Of a DNA stretch of 5,450 nucleotides, positions 1 through 5,450 are shown piece by piece. The position numbers and the translations under genes were made by a program. The notes under the pieces are model-generated. The model saw nothing but the letters and a program-made list of their open reading frames with translations. It searched no databases and was not told the DNA's origin. Numbering within the stretch: the stretch's first letter is position 1; each line of letters starts with the position of its first letter. Origin of the DNA: Frankiales bacterium (lineage in GTDB: Bacteria > Actinomycetota > Actinomycetes > Mycobacteriales > SCTD01); contig JAOPVD010000171.1 in assembly GCA_025966295.1 (NCBI GenBank), forward strand, positions 1 through 5,450. Reading direction: 5' to 3'.

Positions 1-492
1 CTCGGGCGTGGCCCTGCCGTGCTTGGCCAGCAGCCGCTTGTCCAGGGAGCCGGCGTTGACACCGATCCGGATCGGGGTACCCGCGTCCTTGGCCGCCTTG
101 GCGACGTCGCCGACCTTGCCGTCGAACTCGCGGATGTTGCCCGGGTTGACGCGGACGGCTGCGCAGCCCGCGTCGATGGCGGCGAAGATGTACTTGCTCT
201 GGAAGTGGATGTCGGCGATCACCGGGATCTGCGAGTGCCGCACCACCTCGGCCAGCGCGTCGGCGTCGACCGGGTCCGGGACGGCGACCCGGACGATCTG
301 GCAGCCGGTCGCGGTGAGGGCGGCGATCTGCTGCAGGGTGGCGTTGACGTCCGCGGTGACCGTGGTCGTCATGGACTGCACCGAGATCGGGGCGCCGCCG
401 CCGACGAGCACGCCGCCGACGTCGAGCTGTTTGGTGGGGCGCCGCTCCGCCAACCGCTGCGGCACCGCGGGCAGGCCGAGCGAGACTGTCAC
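1..492 (-). CDS. ispG: 4-hydroxy-3-methylbut-2-enyl diphosphate synthase (flavodoxin/ferredoxin), N-terminal part
   Basis: IspG (GcpE) is the cytoplasmic iron-sulfur enzyme that converts methylerythritol cyclodiphosphate to HMBPP, the penultimate step of the MEP isoprenoid pathway. The window holds the first 164 codons and the gene runs off at base 1. Family enzymes of this type are roughly 380-390 residues, so about 40% is present. Visible are the TIM-barrel family stretches QSMTTT (39-44), GCQIVRVAVP (63-72), IPVIADIHF (89-97), VRVNPGN (113-119) and IRIGVNAGSL (141-150). The [4Fe-4S] cysteines lie in the C-terminal domain and cannot be checked here. The start is GTG at 492, overlapping the TGA of the upstream protease gene as GTGA, with an AGGA ribosome-binding site 7 bases upstream. 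Many actinobacterial homologues have ACP where this protein has AVP at 70-72 (from memory); this is not a known catalytic position. Identity is very secure; completeness is unknown. Confidence 0.96.
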   Translation of the reverse strand, partial: MTVSLGLPAVPQRLAERRPTKQLDVGGVLVGGGAPISVQSMTTTVTADVNATLQQIAALTATGCQIVRVAVPDPVDADALAEVVRHSQIPVIADIHFQSKYIFAAIDAGCAAVRVNPGNIREFDGKVGDVAKAAKDAGTPIRIGVNAGSLDKRLLAKHGRATPE

Positions 493-1682
493 TGGCTGAT
501 CCTGATCGGGTTGACGATGTCGGCGCCGAGCAGCCAGACCGTGAAGCCGGCGAACAGCACCACGACGGCCATCGTGACGGGCATGAGCTTGTTGTAGTCG
601 ACCCGTTGGATCTCGCCGACGTAGCCGCGGGCCCGCCGGATCCGGTCGCGCGCCTTCTCGAACCACACCACCGCGATGTGGCCGCCGTCGAGCGGCAGCA
701 GCGGCAGCAGGTTGAAGATGCCGACGAACAGGTTCAGGCCGGCGACGATGAGCACGAACGAGGCGATCTTGTCGCCGGGCGGCATCTTGGCGGCCGCGAT
801 CTCGCCGCTCACCCGGCTGACGCCCACCACGCCCACGAAGCCCGCCGGGTCGCGGTTCGGGCCGTAGACCTCGGTGATGGTGCCCAGCTTCTTGCTGAAC
901 GTGTCGATGGTGCCGGTGACCAGCATCCCGATGGTGGAGGCGGTGTTCTGCACGGTGCCGACCGGGCCGGAGCGCTCGGTGACGAAGTGCTGCTGCACCG
1001 AGACGCCGATGGCGCCGACGGCCTGGGTGGCACCGGGCCGGGTGACGGCGGCCGGCACCACCCGCACCGCCTGCTCCCGGCCGGCCCGCCGGATCGTGAG
1101 GGTGACGGCCTGGCCGGGCTTGGCCTTCACCGCGTCGATGAGGGCCGCGCTGGACGAGACCGTCCTGCCGTCGACCGCCAGCACCTCGTCCGAGGCCTTG
1201 AGGCCAGCCGTGACCGCCGGGGCCAGCCGCGCGTCGGGCGCGCCGCAGCTGGCGAGCGGGTCGTTGGCCACGCAGTTGCTGATCGCGGCCAGGATCGGCG
1301 CGGTCTCCTTGGGCGTGCCGTAGAACGCCGTGGTGAGCAGCACCAGGACGATGCAGATGATGAAGTGCACGGTCGACCCGGCGGCCAGCACCACGGTCTT
1401 GCGCCGGGCGGGCTGCTTGTAGAACGCCCGGTCCTCGTCGCCCGGCTCGATCTCCTCCAGCGGCGTCATCCCGACGATCTTCACGAAGCCGCCGGCGGGG
1501 ATGGCCTTGATGCCGTACTCGGTCTCGCCCTCGCGGCGCGACCACAGCGTCGGGCCGAAGCCGACGAAGAACTGCGTCGCCTTCATGCCGTACCGGCGCG
1601 CGGTGAAGAAGTGGCCCGCCTCGTGCAGCATCACCGACACCAGGAGGGCGACGACGAACGCGAGGATGCCGACAACGGTCAC
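489..1682 (-). CDS. rip1: Rip1/RseP-type M50 site-2 intramembrane zinc metalloprotease
   Basis: This is a 397-residue membrane protease of the site-2 family. Relatives cut transmembrane anti-sigma factors within the membrane after a first-site cleavage, freeing ECF sigma factors; the substrates here are unknown. The zinc motif HEAGH sits at residues 20-24 at the end of the first membrane helix (about 3-24). GFGP follows at 41-44, a second helix at about 95-119, one PDZ domain at about 125-215 (core APAVTAGLKASDEVLAVDG), a third helix at about 305-330 ending in NLLPLLPLDGGH (324-335) with the third zinc ligand D332, and a fourth helix at about 368-387. All catalytic residues are present. The reading frame stays open far upstream (to 2366) across dxr, but the GTG at 1682, overlapping the dxr TGA and preceded by GAAGGA, gives the normal family N terminus. 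Unusual points are AGSTVH at 101-106, where many relatives have AGPxxN, and a cysteine pair (C137, C146) at the front of the PDZ domain. Position between dxr and ispG is typical of actinobacteria. Confidence 0.95.
   Translation of the reverse strand: MTVVGILAFVVALLVSVMLHEAGHFFTARRYGMKATQFFVGFGPTLWSRREGETEYGIKAIPAGGFVKIVGMTPLEEIEPGDEDRAFYKQPARRKTVVLAAGSTVHFIICIVLVLLTTAFYGTPKETAPILAAISNCVANDPLASCGAPDARLAPAVTAGLKASDEVLAVDGRTVSSSAALIDAVKAKPGQAVTLTIRRAGREQAVRVVPAAVTRPGATQAVGAIGVSVQQHFVTERSGPVGTVQNTASTIGMLVTGTIDTFSKKLGTITEVYGPNRDPAGFVGVVGVSRVSGEIAAAKMPPGDKIASFVLIVAGLNLFVGIFNLLPLLPLDGGHIAVVWFEKARDRIRRARGYVGEIQRVDYNKLMPVTMAVVVLFAGFTVWLLGADIVNPIRISQ
500..503 (-). promoter_or_regulatory. ribosome-binding site for ispG
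   Basis: AGGA on the minus strand lies 7 bases before the GTG at 492, inside the last codons of the protease gene. It supports the overlapping GTG start of ispG and translation coupled to the gene before it. Confidence 0.6.
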
Positions 1683-2872
1683 GTGGGGTCCTTCTGGGTC
1701 AGCTCGGACGCGCGGCTGCGCGCCCACTTCTCTACGTCCAACACCTCGACCAGGGTCGGGCGTTCCCTGAGCGGATGTTCGGCGACGACCTGGGCGACGG
1801 TGTCGACGATGGCCGCGAAGTCGAGCCGGCCGTCGAGGAAGGCCTGGACGCACACCTCGTTCGCGGCGTTGAGCGCGGCCGGCGCCGTACCGCCGGTGGT
1901 GCCGGCGCGGCGGCACAGCGCGACCGCCCCGAACACCGCCTCGTCGAGCGGCTCGAAGGTCCAGCTGGCGGGCTGCGTCCAGTCGACCGGCGCGGCCGCG
2001 CCCGCGACCCGCTCCGGCCAGCCCAGGCCGAGCGCGATCGGCAGCCGCATGTCGGGCGGGCTGGCCTGCGCGAGCGTCGAGCCGTCGATGAACTCCACCA
2101 TCGAGTGCACCACCGACTGCGGGTGCACGACGACGTCGATCCGGTCGTACGGCACGTCGAACAGCAGCTGCGCCTCGATGAGCTCCAGGCCCTTGTTGAC
2201 GAGCGTCGCGCTGTTGATCGTGACGACCGGGCCCATGTCCCAGGTCGGGTGCGCCAGCGCCTGCGCGGGGGTGATGCCGCGCAGGTCGGTGCGGCCGCGG
2301 AAGGGCCCGCCGCTGGCGGTGAGCACCAGCTTGGCGACCTCGCCGCGGGCGCCGCCGCGCAGGCACTGGGCCAGCGCGGAGTGCTCGGAGTCGACCGGCA
2401 CGATCTGGTCCCGGTACGGCGTCACGAGCGGGCCGCCCGCGACGAGCGACTCCTTGTTCGCCAGCGCCAGCGTGCGGCCGGCCTCGAGCGCGGCCAGCGT
2501 GGGCGCCAGCCCGACCGAGCCGGTCATGGCGTTGAGGACGACGTCACAGGGCCAGGCGGCGAGCTCGGTGAGCGCGTCCGGCCCGGCCAGGATCTTCGGT
2601 ACGGCGAACTGCCCCGCGCTGAAGCCCCGCGCCTGGGCCGCGGCGTAGAACGCCAGCTGGAGGTCCTGGGCCGCGGTGGCCTGCGCCACCGCCACCACCT
2701 CGACGCCGAGCTCGAGCGCCTGCCGGGCGAGCAGGTCGACCCGGCCGCCGCCGGCGCCGATCCCGACCACCCGGAACCGGTCGGGGGCGGCCCGCACGAC
2801 GTCGATCGCCTGGGTACCGACCGAACCGGTCGACCCCAGCAGCACGACGTCGCGGGTGCTCATGCGCTCCAT
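1679..2872 (-). CDS. dxr: 1-deoxy-D-xylulose 5-phosphate reductoisomerase
   Basis: Dxr (IspC) rearranges and reduces DXP to 2-C-methyl-D-erythritol 4-phosphate with NADPH, the first committed step of the MEP pathway, in the cytoplasm. It is the target of fosmidomycin. The 397 residues fit the family. Seen in order: the NADPH-binding GSTGSVG (13-19); NAMTGSVGL (114-122); ANKESLV (138-144); VDSEHSA (160-166) with likely metal ligands D161 and E163; ASGGPF (186-191); the flexible-loop HPTW (208-211); NKGLE (226-230) with the third acidic ligand E230; HPQSVVHSMVE (250-260); and PAALNAANE (331-339). All expected active-site residues are present. The start is uncertain: ATG at 2872 is used here, but a second in-frame ATG at 2863 gives MSTRDVVLLGSTG, closer to the short leader of the family. 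The stop overlaps the rip1 start as GTGA. The gene begins 43 bases after the rlmN stop. Confidence 0.97.
   Translation of the reverse strand: MERMSTRDVVLLGSTGSVGTQAIDVVRAAPDRFRVVGIGAGGGRVDLLARQALELGVEVVAVAQATAAQDLQLAFYAAAQARGFSAGQFAVPKILAGPDALTELAAWPCDVVLNAMTGSVGLAPTLAALEAGRTLALANKESLVAGGPLVTPYRDQIVPVDSEHSALAQCLRGGARGEVAKLVLTASGGPFRGRTDLRGITPAQALAHPTWDMGPVVTINSATLVNKGLELIEAQLLFDVPYDRIDVVVHPQSVVHSMVEFIDGSTLAQASPPDMRLPIALGLGWPERVAGAAAPVDWTQPASWTFEPLDEAVFGAVALCRRAGTTGGTAPAALNAANEVCVQAFLDGRLDFAAIVDTVAQVVAEHPLRERPTLVEVLDVEKWARSRASELTQKDPT
1689..1694 (-). promoter_or_regulatory. ribosome-binding site deciding the rip1 start
   Basis: GAAGGA on the minus strand lies 6 bases before the GTG at 1682, within the last dxr codons. 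It is the best Shine-Dalgarno match in the dxr-rip1-ispG group and settles the start against the long in-frame upstream extension. Confidence 0.75.
2867..2870 (-). promoter_or_regulatory. possible ribosome-binding site for the alternative dxr start
   Basis: GGAG on the minus strand sits only 3 bases before the ATG at 2863, which is closer than usual. The ATG at 2872 has no clear Shine-Dalgarno sequence, only a purine-rich GCGAGA next to it. The signal therefore tilts weakly towards 2863 without deciding it. Confidence 0.3.
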
Positions 2873-2886
2873 TCTCGCAGCCCGGA

Positions 2887-2907
2887 CGGCCGCCGAGGGC
2901 GCGGCCG
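2887..2907 (-). other. GC-only hairpin between rlmN and dxr
   Basis: A perfect 7-bp inverted repeat, CGGCCGC and GCGGCCG, encloses a 7-base loop in the 43-base gap between the rlmN stop and the dxr start. In the transcript its 3' edge is 14 bases before the ATG at 2872. No run of U follows it, so it is not a classical intrinsic terminator. It could be an RNA structure affecting dxr translation, an attenuating element, or a chance product of high GC content. Confidence 0.4.
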
Positions 2908-2915
2908 GCCGAGGG

Positions 2916-3992
2916 CTACTCCAGCGCCGCGAGCTGCCCGCAGGCCCCGGCGATCTCGCGGCCGCGGGTGTCGCGCACGGTGGCGTTGACGCCGCCCTCG
3001 CGCAACCGCCGTACGAACTCCTCCTCGACCGGCTTGGGCGAGGCGTCCCAGTCCGACCCGGGGGTGGGGTTGAGCGGGATCAGGTTGACGTGCACGAGCT
3101 TGCCCTTGAGGCGCTTGGCGAGCAGGTCGGCGCGCCACGGCTGGTCGTTGACGCCCTTGATGAGGGCGTACTCGATCGACAGCCGCCGGCCGGTGGTGCG
3201 GACGTAGCCGAAGGCGGCCTCCAGCACCTCCTTGACCGGCCAGCGGGTGTTGACCGGCACCAGGGTGTTGCGCAGCTCGTCGTCGGGGGCGTGCAGCGAC
3301 AGCGCGAGGGTGACCTGCAGGCCCTCCGCGGTGAGCTTGCGGATGGCCGGGACCAGGCCGACGGTCGAGAGCACGATGTTGCGCTGCGACATCCCCAGGC
3401 CGGCCGGGGCCGGCTCGACGAGCCGGCGCAGCGCCGCCACCACCCGGTTGTAGTTGGCCAGCGGCTCGCCCATCCCCATGAACACGACGTTGGAGACGCC
3501 CCGGAAGCCGCGGGCCAGATCATCGGCGTTGGCCCGCACCACCTGGTCGACGATCTCCGCCGTCGACAGGTTGCGGGTCAGCCCGCCCTGCCCGGTGGCG
3601 CAGAACGGGCAGGCCATGCCGCAACCCGCCTGGCTGCTGATGCAGACGGTGGTGCGCTCCTTGTAGCGCATCGTGACCGACTCGACGAGGGTGCTGTCGT
3701 GGCCGCGCCACAGCGACTTGATGGTCGCGCCGGCGTCGCAGTCGACGTCCCGCACCCGCGTCCACAGCTCGGGCAGCAGCGGCGCCAGCCGCTCGCGCAG
3801 GACCGGCGACAGGTCGGTCATCTGCTCGCTGCCGTGCCCCGCGAAGTAGTGCCGGGCGAGCTGCTCGGCCCGGAAGCCCTTCTCCCCCAGCGCGACGACC
3901 GCCTCGCGGCGCGCGGCGGGGTCGAGGTCGGCCAGGTGCTGCGGCGGCAGACCGCGCTTGGGCGCGTCGAACACGAGCGGGAGGGAGGTCAC
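2916..3992 (-). CDS. rlmN: dual-specificity 23S rRNA/tRNA adenine-C2 methyltransferase RlmN
   Basis: RlmN is a radical-SAM enzyme that methylates C2 of A2503 in 23S rRNA and, in E. coli, of A37 in some tRNAs. The 358 residues are normal length. The N-terminal RNA-binding region occupies about 1-95. The radical-SAM CxxxCxxC is CGMACPFC at 124-131, so C124, C128 and C131 hold the [4Fe-4S] cluster. C117, seven residues before the cluster, and C351 in GACGQL match the two catalytic cysteines (C118 and C355 in E. coli). Other motifs are MGMGEPLAN (172-180), IVLSTVGLVP (206-215), LALSLHAP (229-236) and LIPLNPTPG (304-312). The start is GTG at 3992 with GGAAAGA 5 bases upstream. The related resistance methyltransferase Cfr shares this chemistry, but the housekeeping position and overall sequence favour RlmN. 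It follows cdsA after about 50 bases and precedes dxr by 43 bases, probably in the same transcript. Confidence 0.97.
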   Translation of the reverse strand: MTSLPLVFDAPKRGLPPQHLADLDPAARREAVVALGEKGFRAEQLARHYFAGHGSEQMTDLSPVLRERLAPLLPELWTRVRDVDCDAGATIKSLWRGHDSTLVESVTMRYKERTTVCISSQAGCGMACPFCATGQGGLTRNLSTAEIVDQVVRANADDLARGFRGVSNVVFMGMGEPLANYNRVVAALRRLVEPAPAGLGMSQRNIVLSTVGLVPAIRKLTAEGLQVTLALSLHAPDDELRNTLVPVNTRWPVKEVLEAAFGYVRTTGRRLSIEYALIKGVNDQPWRADLLAKRLKGKLVHVNLIPLNPTPGSDWDASPKPVEEEFVRRLREGGVNATVRDTRGREIAGACGQLAALE

Positions 3993-3997
3993 GAGGT

Positions 3998-4004
3998 TCT
4001 TTCC
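3998..4004 (-). promoter_or_regulatory. ribosome-binding site for rlmN
   Basis: GGAAAGA on the minus strand lies 5 bases before the GTG at 3992. It supports this start, which also gives a normal family N terminus. Confidence 0.6.
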
Positions 4005-4012
4005 GATGGAAG

Positions 4013-4026
4013 CCTGGACTCCCAGG
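4013..4026 (-). other. small inverted repeat between cdsA and rlmN
   Basis: CCTGG and CCAGG, separated by four bases, form a 5-bp stem in the short gap between the cdsA stop and the rlmN start. It lacks a U run and is short. A TACCCT on the minus strand (4024-4029) resembles an actinobacterial -10 element, but I find no convincing -35 partner. Nothing else recognisable lies in this gap. Confidence 0.2.
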
Positions 4027-4042
4027 GTACGGCGCCCGGCCG

Positions 4043-4891
4043 TCAGGGCAGCGGCACGAAGGCGGTGAGCAGCAGCCAGGCGATGGGCGCGGTCGGCAGC
4101 AGCGAGTCCAGCCGGTCCATCAGCCCGCCGTGGCCGGGCAGCAGCGTGCCCATGTCCTTGATGCCGATGTCGCGCTTGACCATCGACTCGCCCAGGTCGC
4201 CCAGGGTGGCGCTGGCGACGACCGCCAGGCCGAAGACGACCCCGAGCAGCGGGGAGACCCCGAACAGCGCCCAGAAGAAGATCGCGCCGGCCGCCGCGCA
4301 GGCCAGCGCCGAGCCGGCGAAGCCCTCCCAGGACTTCTTCGGCGACACCGACGGCGCCATCGGGTGCTTGCCGAACAGCACGCCGGCGACGTAGCCCCCG
4401 ACGTCGCTGCAGACCACCGTCGCCACGAACGCGGTGATCCGCCGCGGGCCGTCGTCCGGGACCGTCAGCAGCGCCGCGAAGCCCATGAGGAAGGGCACGT
4501 AGGCGGCCGTGAACACGCCGGCGGTGACGTCGCGGAGCAGCCCCCTGACCGGGTCGGCGAGGCGCCAGGCCAGCAGCCCCAGCACGGTGAGCGCCAGGGC
4601 CAGGAACAGCGCGGTGGAGCCGTAGCGGTAGGCCACCACCACCATCGCCGCGCCGCCCACCTGCAGCGGCAGCAGCGACGGCTGCGCGCCCAGGGTGCGC
4701 AGCGCCCGGACGATCTCGCTGGTGCCGAGCGCGGCCGCCCCGACCAGCACCGCGACGAACGTCCAGCGGTACGGCGAGTAGACGGACGCCAGGATCAGGC
4801 CGCCCAGCGAGAGCCCCACGGCGATCGCCGCGGGGAGGTTCCGGCCGGCCCGACCCGGCGTCCGCGGCGGGTCTGTCACAGCGCTCGCCAT
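4043..4891 (-). CDS. cdsA: phosphatidate cytidylyltransferase (CDP-diacylglycerol synthase)
   Basis: CdsA makes CDP-diacylglycerol from CTP and phosphatidic acid in the cytoplasmic membrane. The product is the precursor of phosphatidylinositol, phosphatidylglycerol and cardiolipin. The 282-residue protein is almost entirely hydrophobic, with about eight to nine predicted membrane segments by eye (for example about 18-37, 43-57, 75-90, 92-110, 122-145, 152-174, 192-212, 214-230 and 268-281). The family signature is at the C terminus: SMVKRDIGIKD (236-246) followed by LPGHGGLMDRLD (251-262), matching the S-x-x-K-R-x4-K-D ... H-G-G-x-x-D-R-x-D pattern. Upstream are SDVGGYVAGVLFG (162-174) and SVSPKKSWEGF (181-191), also conserved. 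The polar N-terminal 20 residues, rich in proline and arginine, are probably cytoplasmic. Its ATG shares one base with the frr stop (TGATG), and a GAGG lies 4 bases upstream within frr, indicating coupled translation. Confidence 0.96.
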   Translation of the reverse strand: MASAVTDPPRTPGRAGRNLPAAIAVGLSLGGLILASVYSPYRWTFVAVLVGAAALGTSEIVRALRTLGAQPSLLPLQVGGAAMVVVAYRYGSTALFLALALTVLGLLAWRLADPVRGLLRDVTAGVFTAAYVPFLMGFAALLTVPDDGPRRITAFVATVVCSDVGGYVAGVLFGKHPMAPSVSPKKSWEGFAGSALACAAAGAIFFWALFGVSPLLGVVFGLAVVASATLGDLGESMVKRDIGIKDMGTLLPGHGGLMDRLDSLLPTAPIAWLLLTAFVPLP

Positions 4892-5448
4892 CAGACCTCG
4901 AGCAGCTCGGCTTCCTTGTGCTTGAGCAGCTCGTCGACGCGGTTGACGTACTGCGTGGTCACCTTGTCGAGCTCCTTCTCGGCCCGGTTGACCTCGTCCT
5001 CACCGGTCTCGCCGTCCTTGACGAGGCGGTCCAGCTCGTCCTTGGCCTTACGGCGGATGTTGCGGATCGAGACCTTTGCGTCCTCCGCCTTGTGGCGGGC
5101 GACCTTGATGAACTCCTTGCGGCGCTCCTCGGTCAGCTGCGGGAACGAGATCCGGATGATGGTGCCGTCGTTCGTCGGGTTGACGCCGAGGTCGGAGTCG
5201 CGGATCGCCCGCTCGATGAGCCCCAGCGAGCTCTTGTCGTACGGCGTGATGATGGCCATCCGCGGCTCCGGCACCGTGAGCGACGCCAGCTGGATGATCG
5301 GGGTCATCGCGCCGTAGTAGTCCACGACGATCTTCTGGAACATCTGCGGCGCGGCCCGGCCGGTGCGGATGCCGCCGAAGTCGTCCTGCGCGACGGTGAC
5401 GGCCTTGTCCATCCGCTCCTCGGCGTTGAACAGGGTCTCGTCGATCAT
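4891..5448 (-). CDS. frr: ribosome recycling factor
   Basis: RRF works with EF-G in the cytoplasm to split post-termination ribosomes from mRNA. The 185 residues are exactly the usual family length and the gene appears complete. Domain I helices flank the small domain II. Conserved stretches are IRTGRAAP (27-34), VDYYGAMTPIIQLAS (42-56), DLGVNPTNDGTIIRI (86-100), PQLTEERRKE (103-112) and the helix VSIRNIRRKAKD (126-137), whose arginines are needed for ribosome binding in the family. The C terminus is KEAELLEV, as in many bacteria. The ATG at 5448 is only two bases from the window edge, so its ribosome-binding site and promoter cannot be seen. In many bacteria the gene before it is pyrH, after rpsB-tsf; that is expectation only. 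frr overlaps cdsA by one base, the usual actinobacterial arrangement. Confidence 0.98.
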   Translation of the reverse strand: MIDETLFNAEERMDKAVTVAQDDFGGIRTGRAAPQMFQKIVVDYYGAMTPIIQLASLTVPEPRMAIITPYDKSSLGLIERAIRDSDLGVNPTNDGTIIRISFPQLTEERRKEFIKVARHKAEDAKVSIRNIRRKAKDELDRLVKDGETGEDEVNRAEKELDKVTTQYVNRVDELLKHKEAELLEV

Positions 5449-5450
5449 GC

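Noticed and set aside
1683..2366. In-frame upstream extension of the M50 protease gene, as if the protein had 228 more residues
   Set aside because: The extra part is out-of-frame translation of dxr, arginine-rich and without family similarity. The GTG at 1682 with GAAGGA gives the expected N terminus.
606..2648. Very long plus-strand open frame of 680 codons, opposite rip1 and dxr
   Set aside because: It is the antisense of two well-supported genes. Its product is low-complexity, rich in A, R, G and D or S and T, with no recognisable domain. High GC content keeps such frames open.
4024..4029. TACCCT on the minus strand as a -10 promoter element for rlmN
   Set aside because: It fits TAnnnT, but no -35-like hexamer lies at 16-18 bases upstream, and a single hexamer match is expected by chance.
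2676..4394. Plus-strand open frame of 572 codons, opposite dxr, rlmN and cdsA
   Set aside because: Antisense to three conserved genes, with a composition-driven product rich in A, G, R, Q and V and no motif.
4130..5317. Plus-strand open frame of 395 codons, opposite cdsA and frr
   Set aside because: Antisense shadow of two genes with intact family signatures; its first half is arginine-, glutamine- and histidine-rich noise, and its serine-rich second half is the complement of frr.
1..5450. A previously undescribed system, mobile element, CRISPR array or RNA gene
   Set aside because: Both strands are accounted for by six conserved housekeeping genes with gaps of at most about 50 bases. I saw no terminal repeats, spaced direct repeats, tRNA-like cloverleaf or change in base composition.

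Overview
This is a high-GC stretch with strong G/C preference at third codon positions. It carries six protein genes, all on the minus strand and packed head to tail. Gene order and protein character point to a high-GC actinobacterium. A Micromonosporaceae-like origin is my best guess, but that is inference. In transcription order (right to left) the genes are frr (ribosome recycling factor), cdsA (CDP-diacylglycerol synthase), rlmN (radical-SAM 23S rRNA/tRNA A2 methyltransferase), dxr (DXP reductoisomerase), a Rip1/RseP-type M50 intramembrane protease, and ispG (N-terminal 164 codons; the rest lies beyond base 1).

Layout. The frr stop overlaps the cdsA start by one base (TGATG). A 49-50 base gap separates cdsA from rlmN. 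A 43-base gap separates rlmN from dxr and holds a GC-only 7-bp hairpin. dxr/rip1 and rip1/ispG are each joined by a 4-base GTGA overlap. No gene-free stretch is longer than about 50 bases. I found no tRNA, rRNA, CRISPR array, insertion sequence or convincing promoter. The promoter of the frr end must lie upstream, outside the window.

How the genes relate. frr and cdsA serve ribosome recycling and phospholipid precursor synthesis. dxr and ispG are the second and the penultimate steps of the MEP isoprenoid pathway. rip1, placed between them, is a membrane protease that typically releases sigma factors by cutting anti-sigma factors. Overlapping starts suggest translational coupling of dxr-rip1-ispG. 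This is a housekeeping region. I see no undescribed system in it; the findings are small points about junctions, starts and residue variation.
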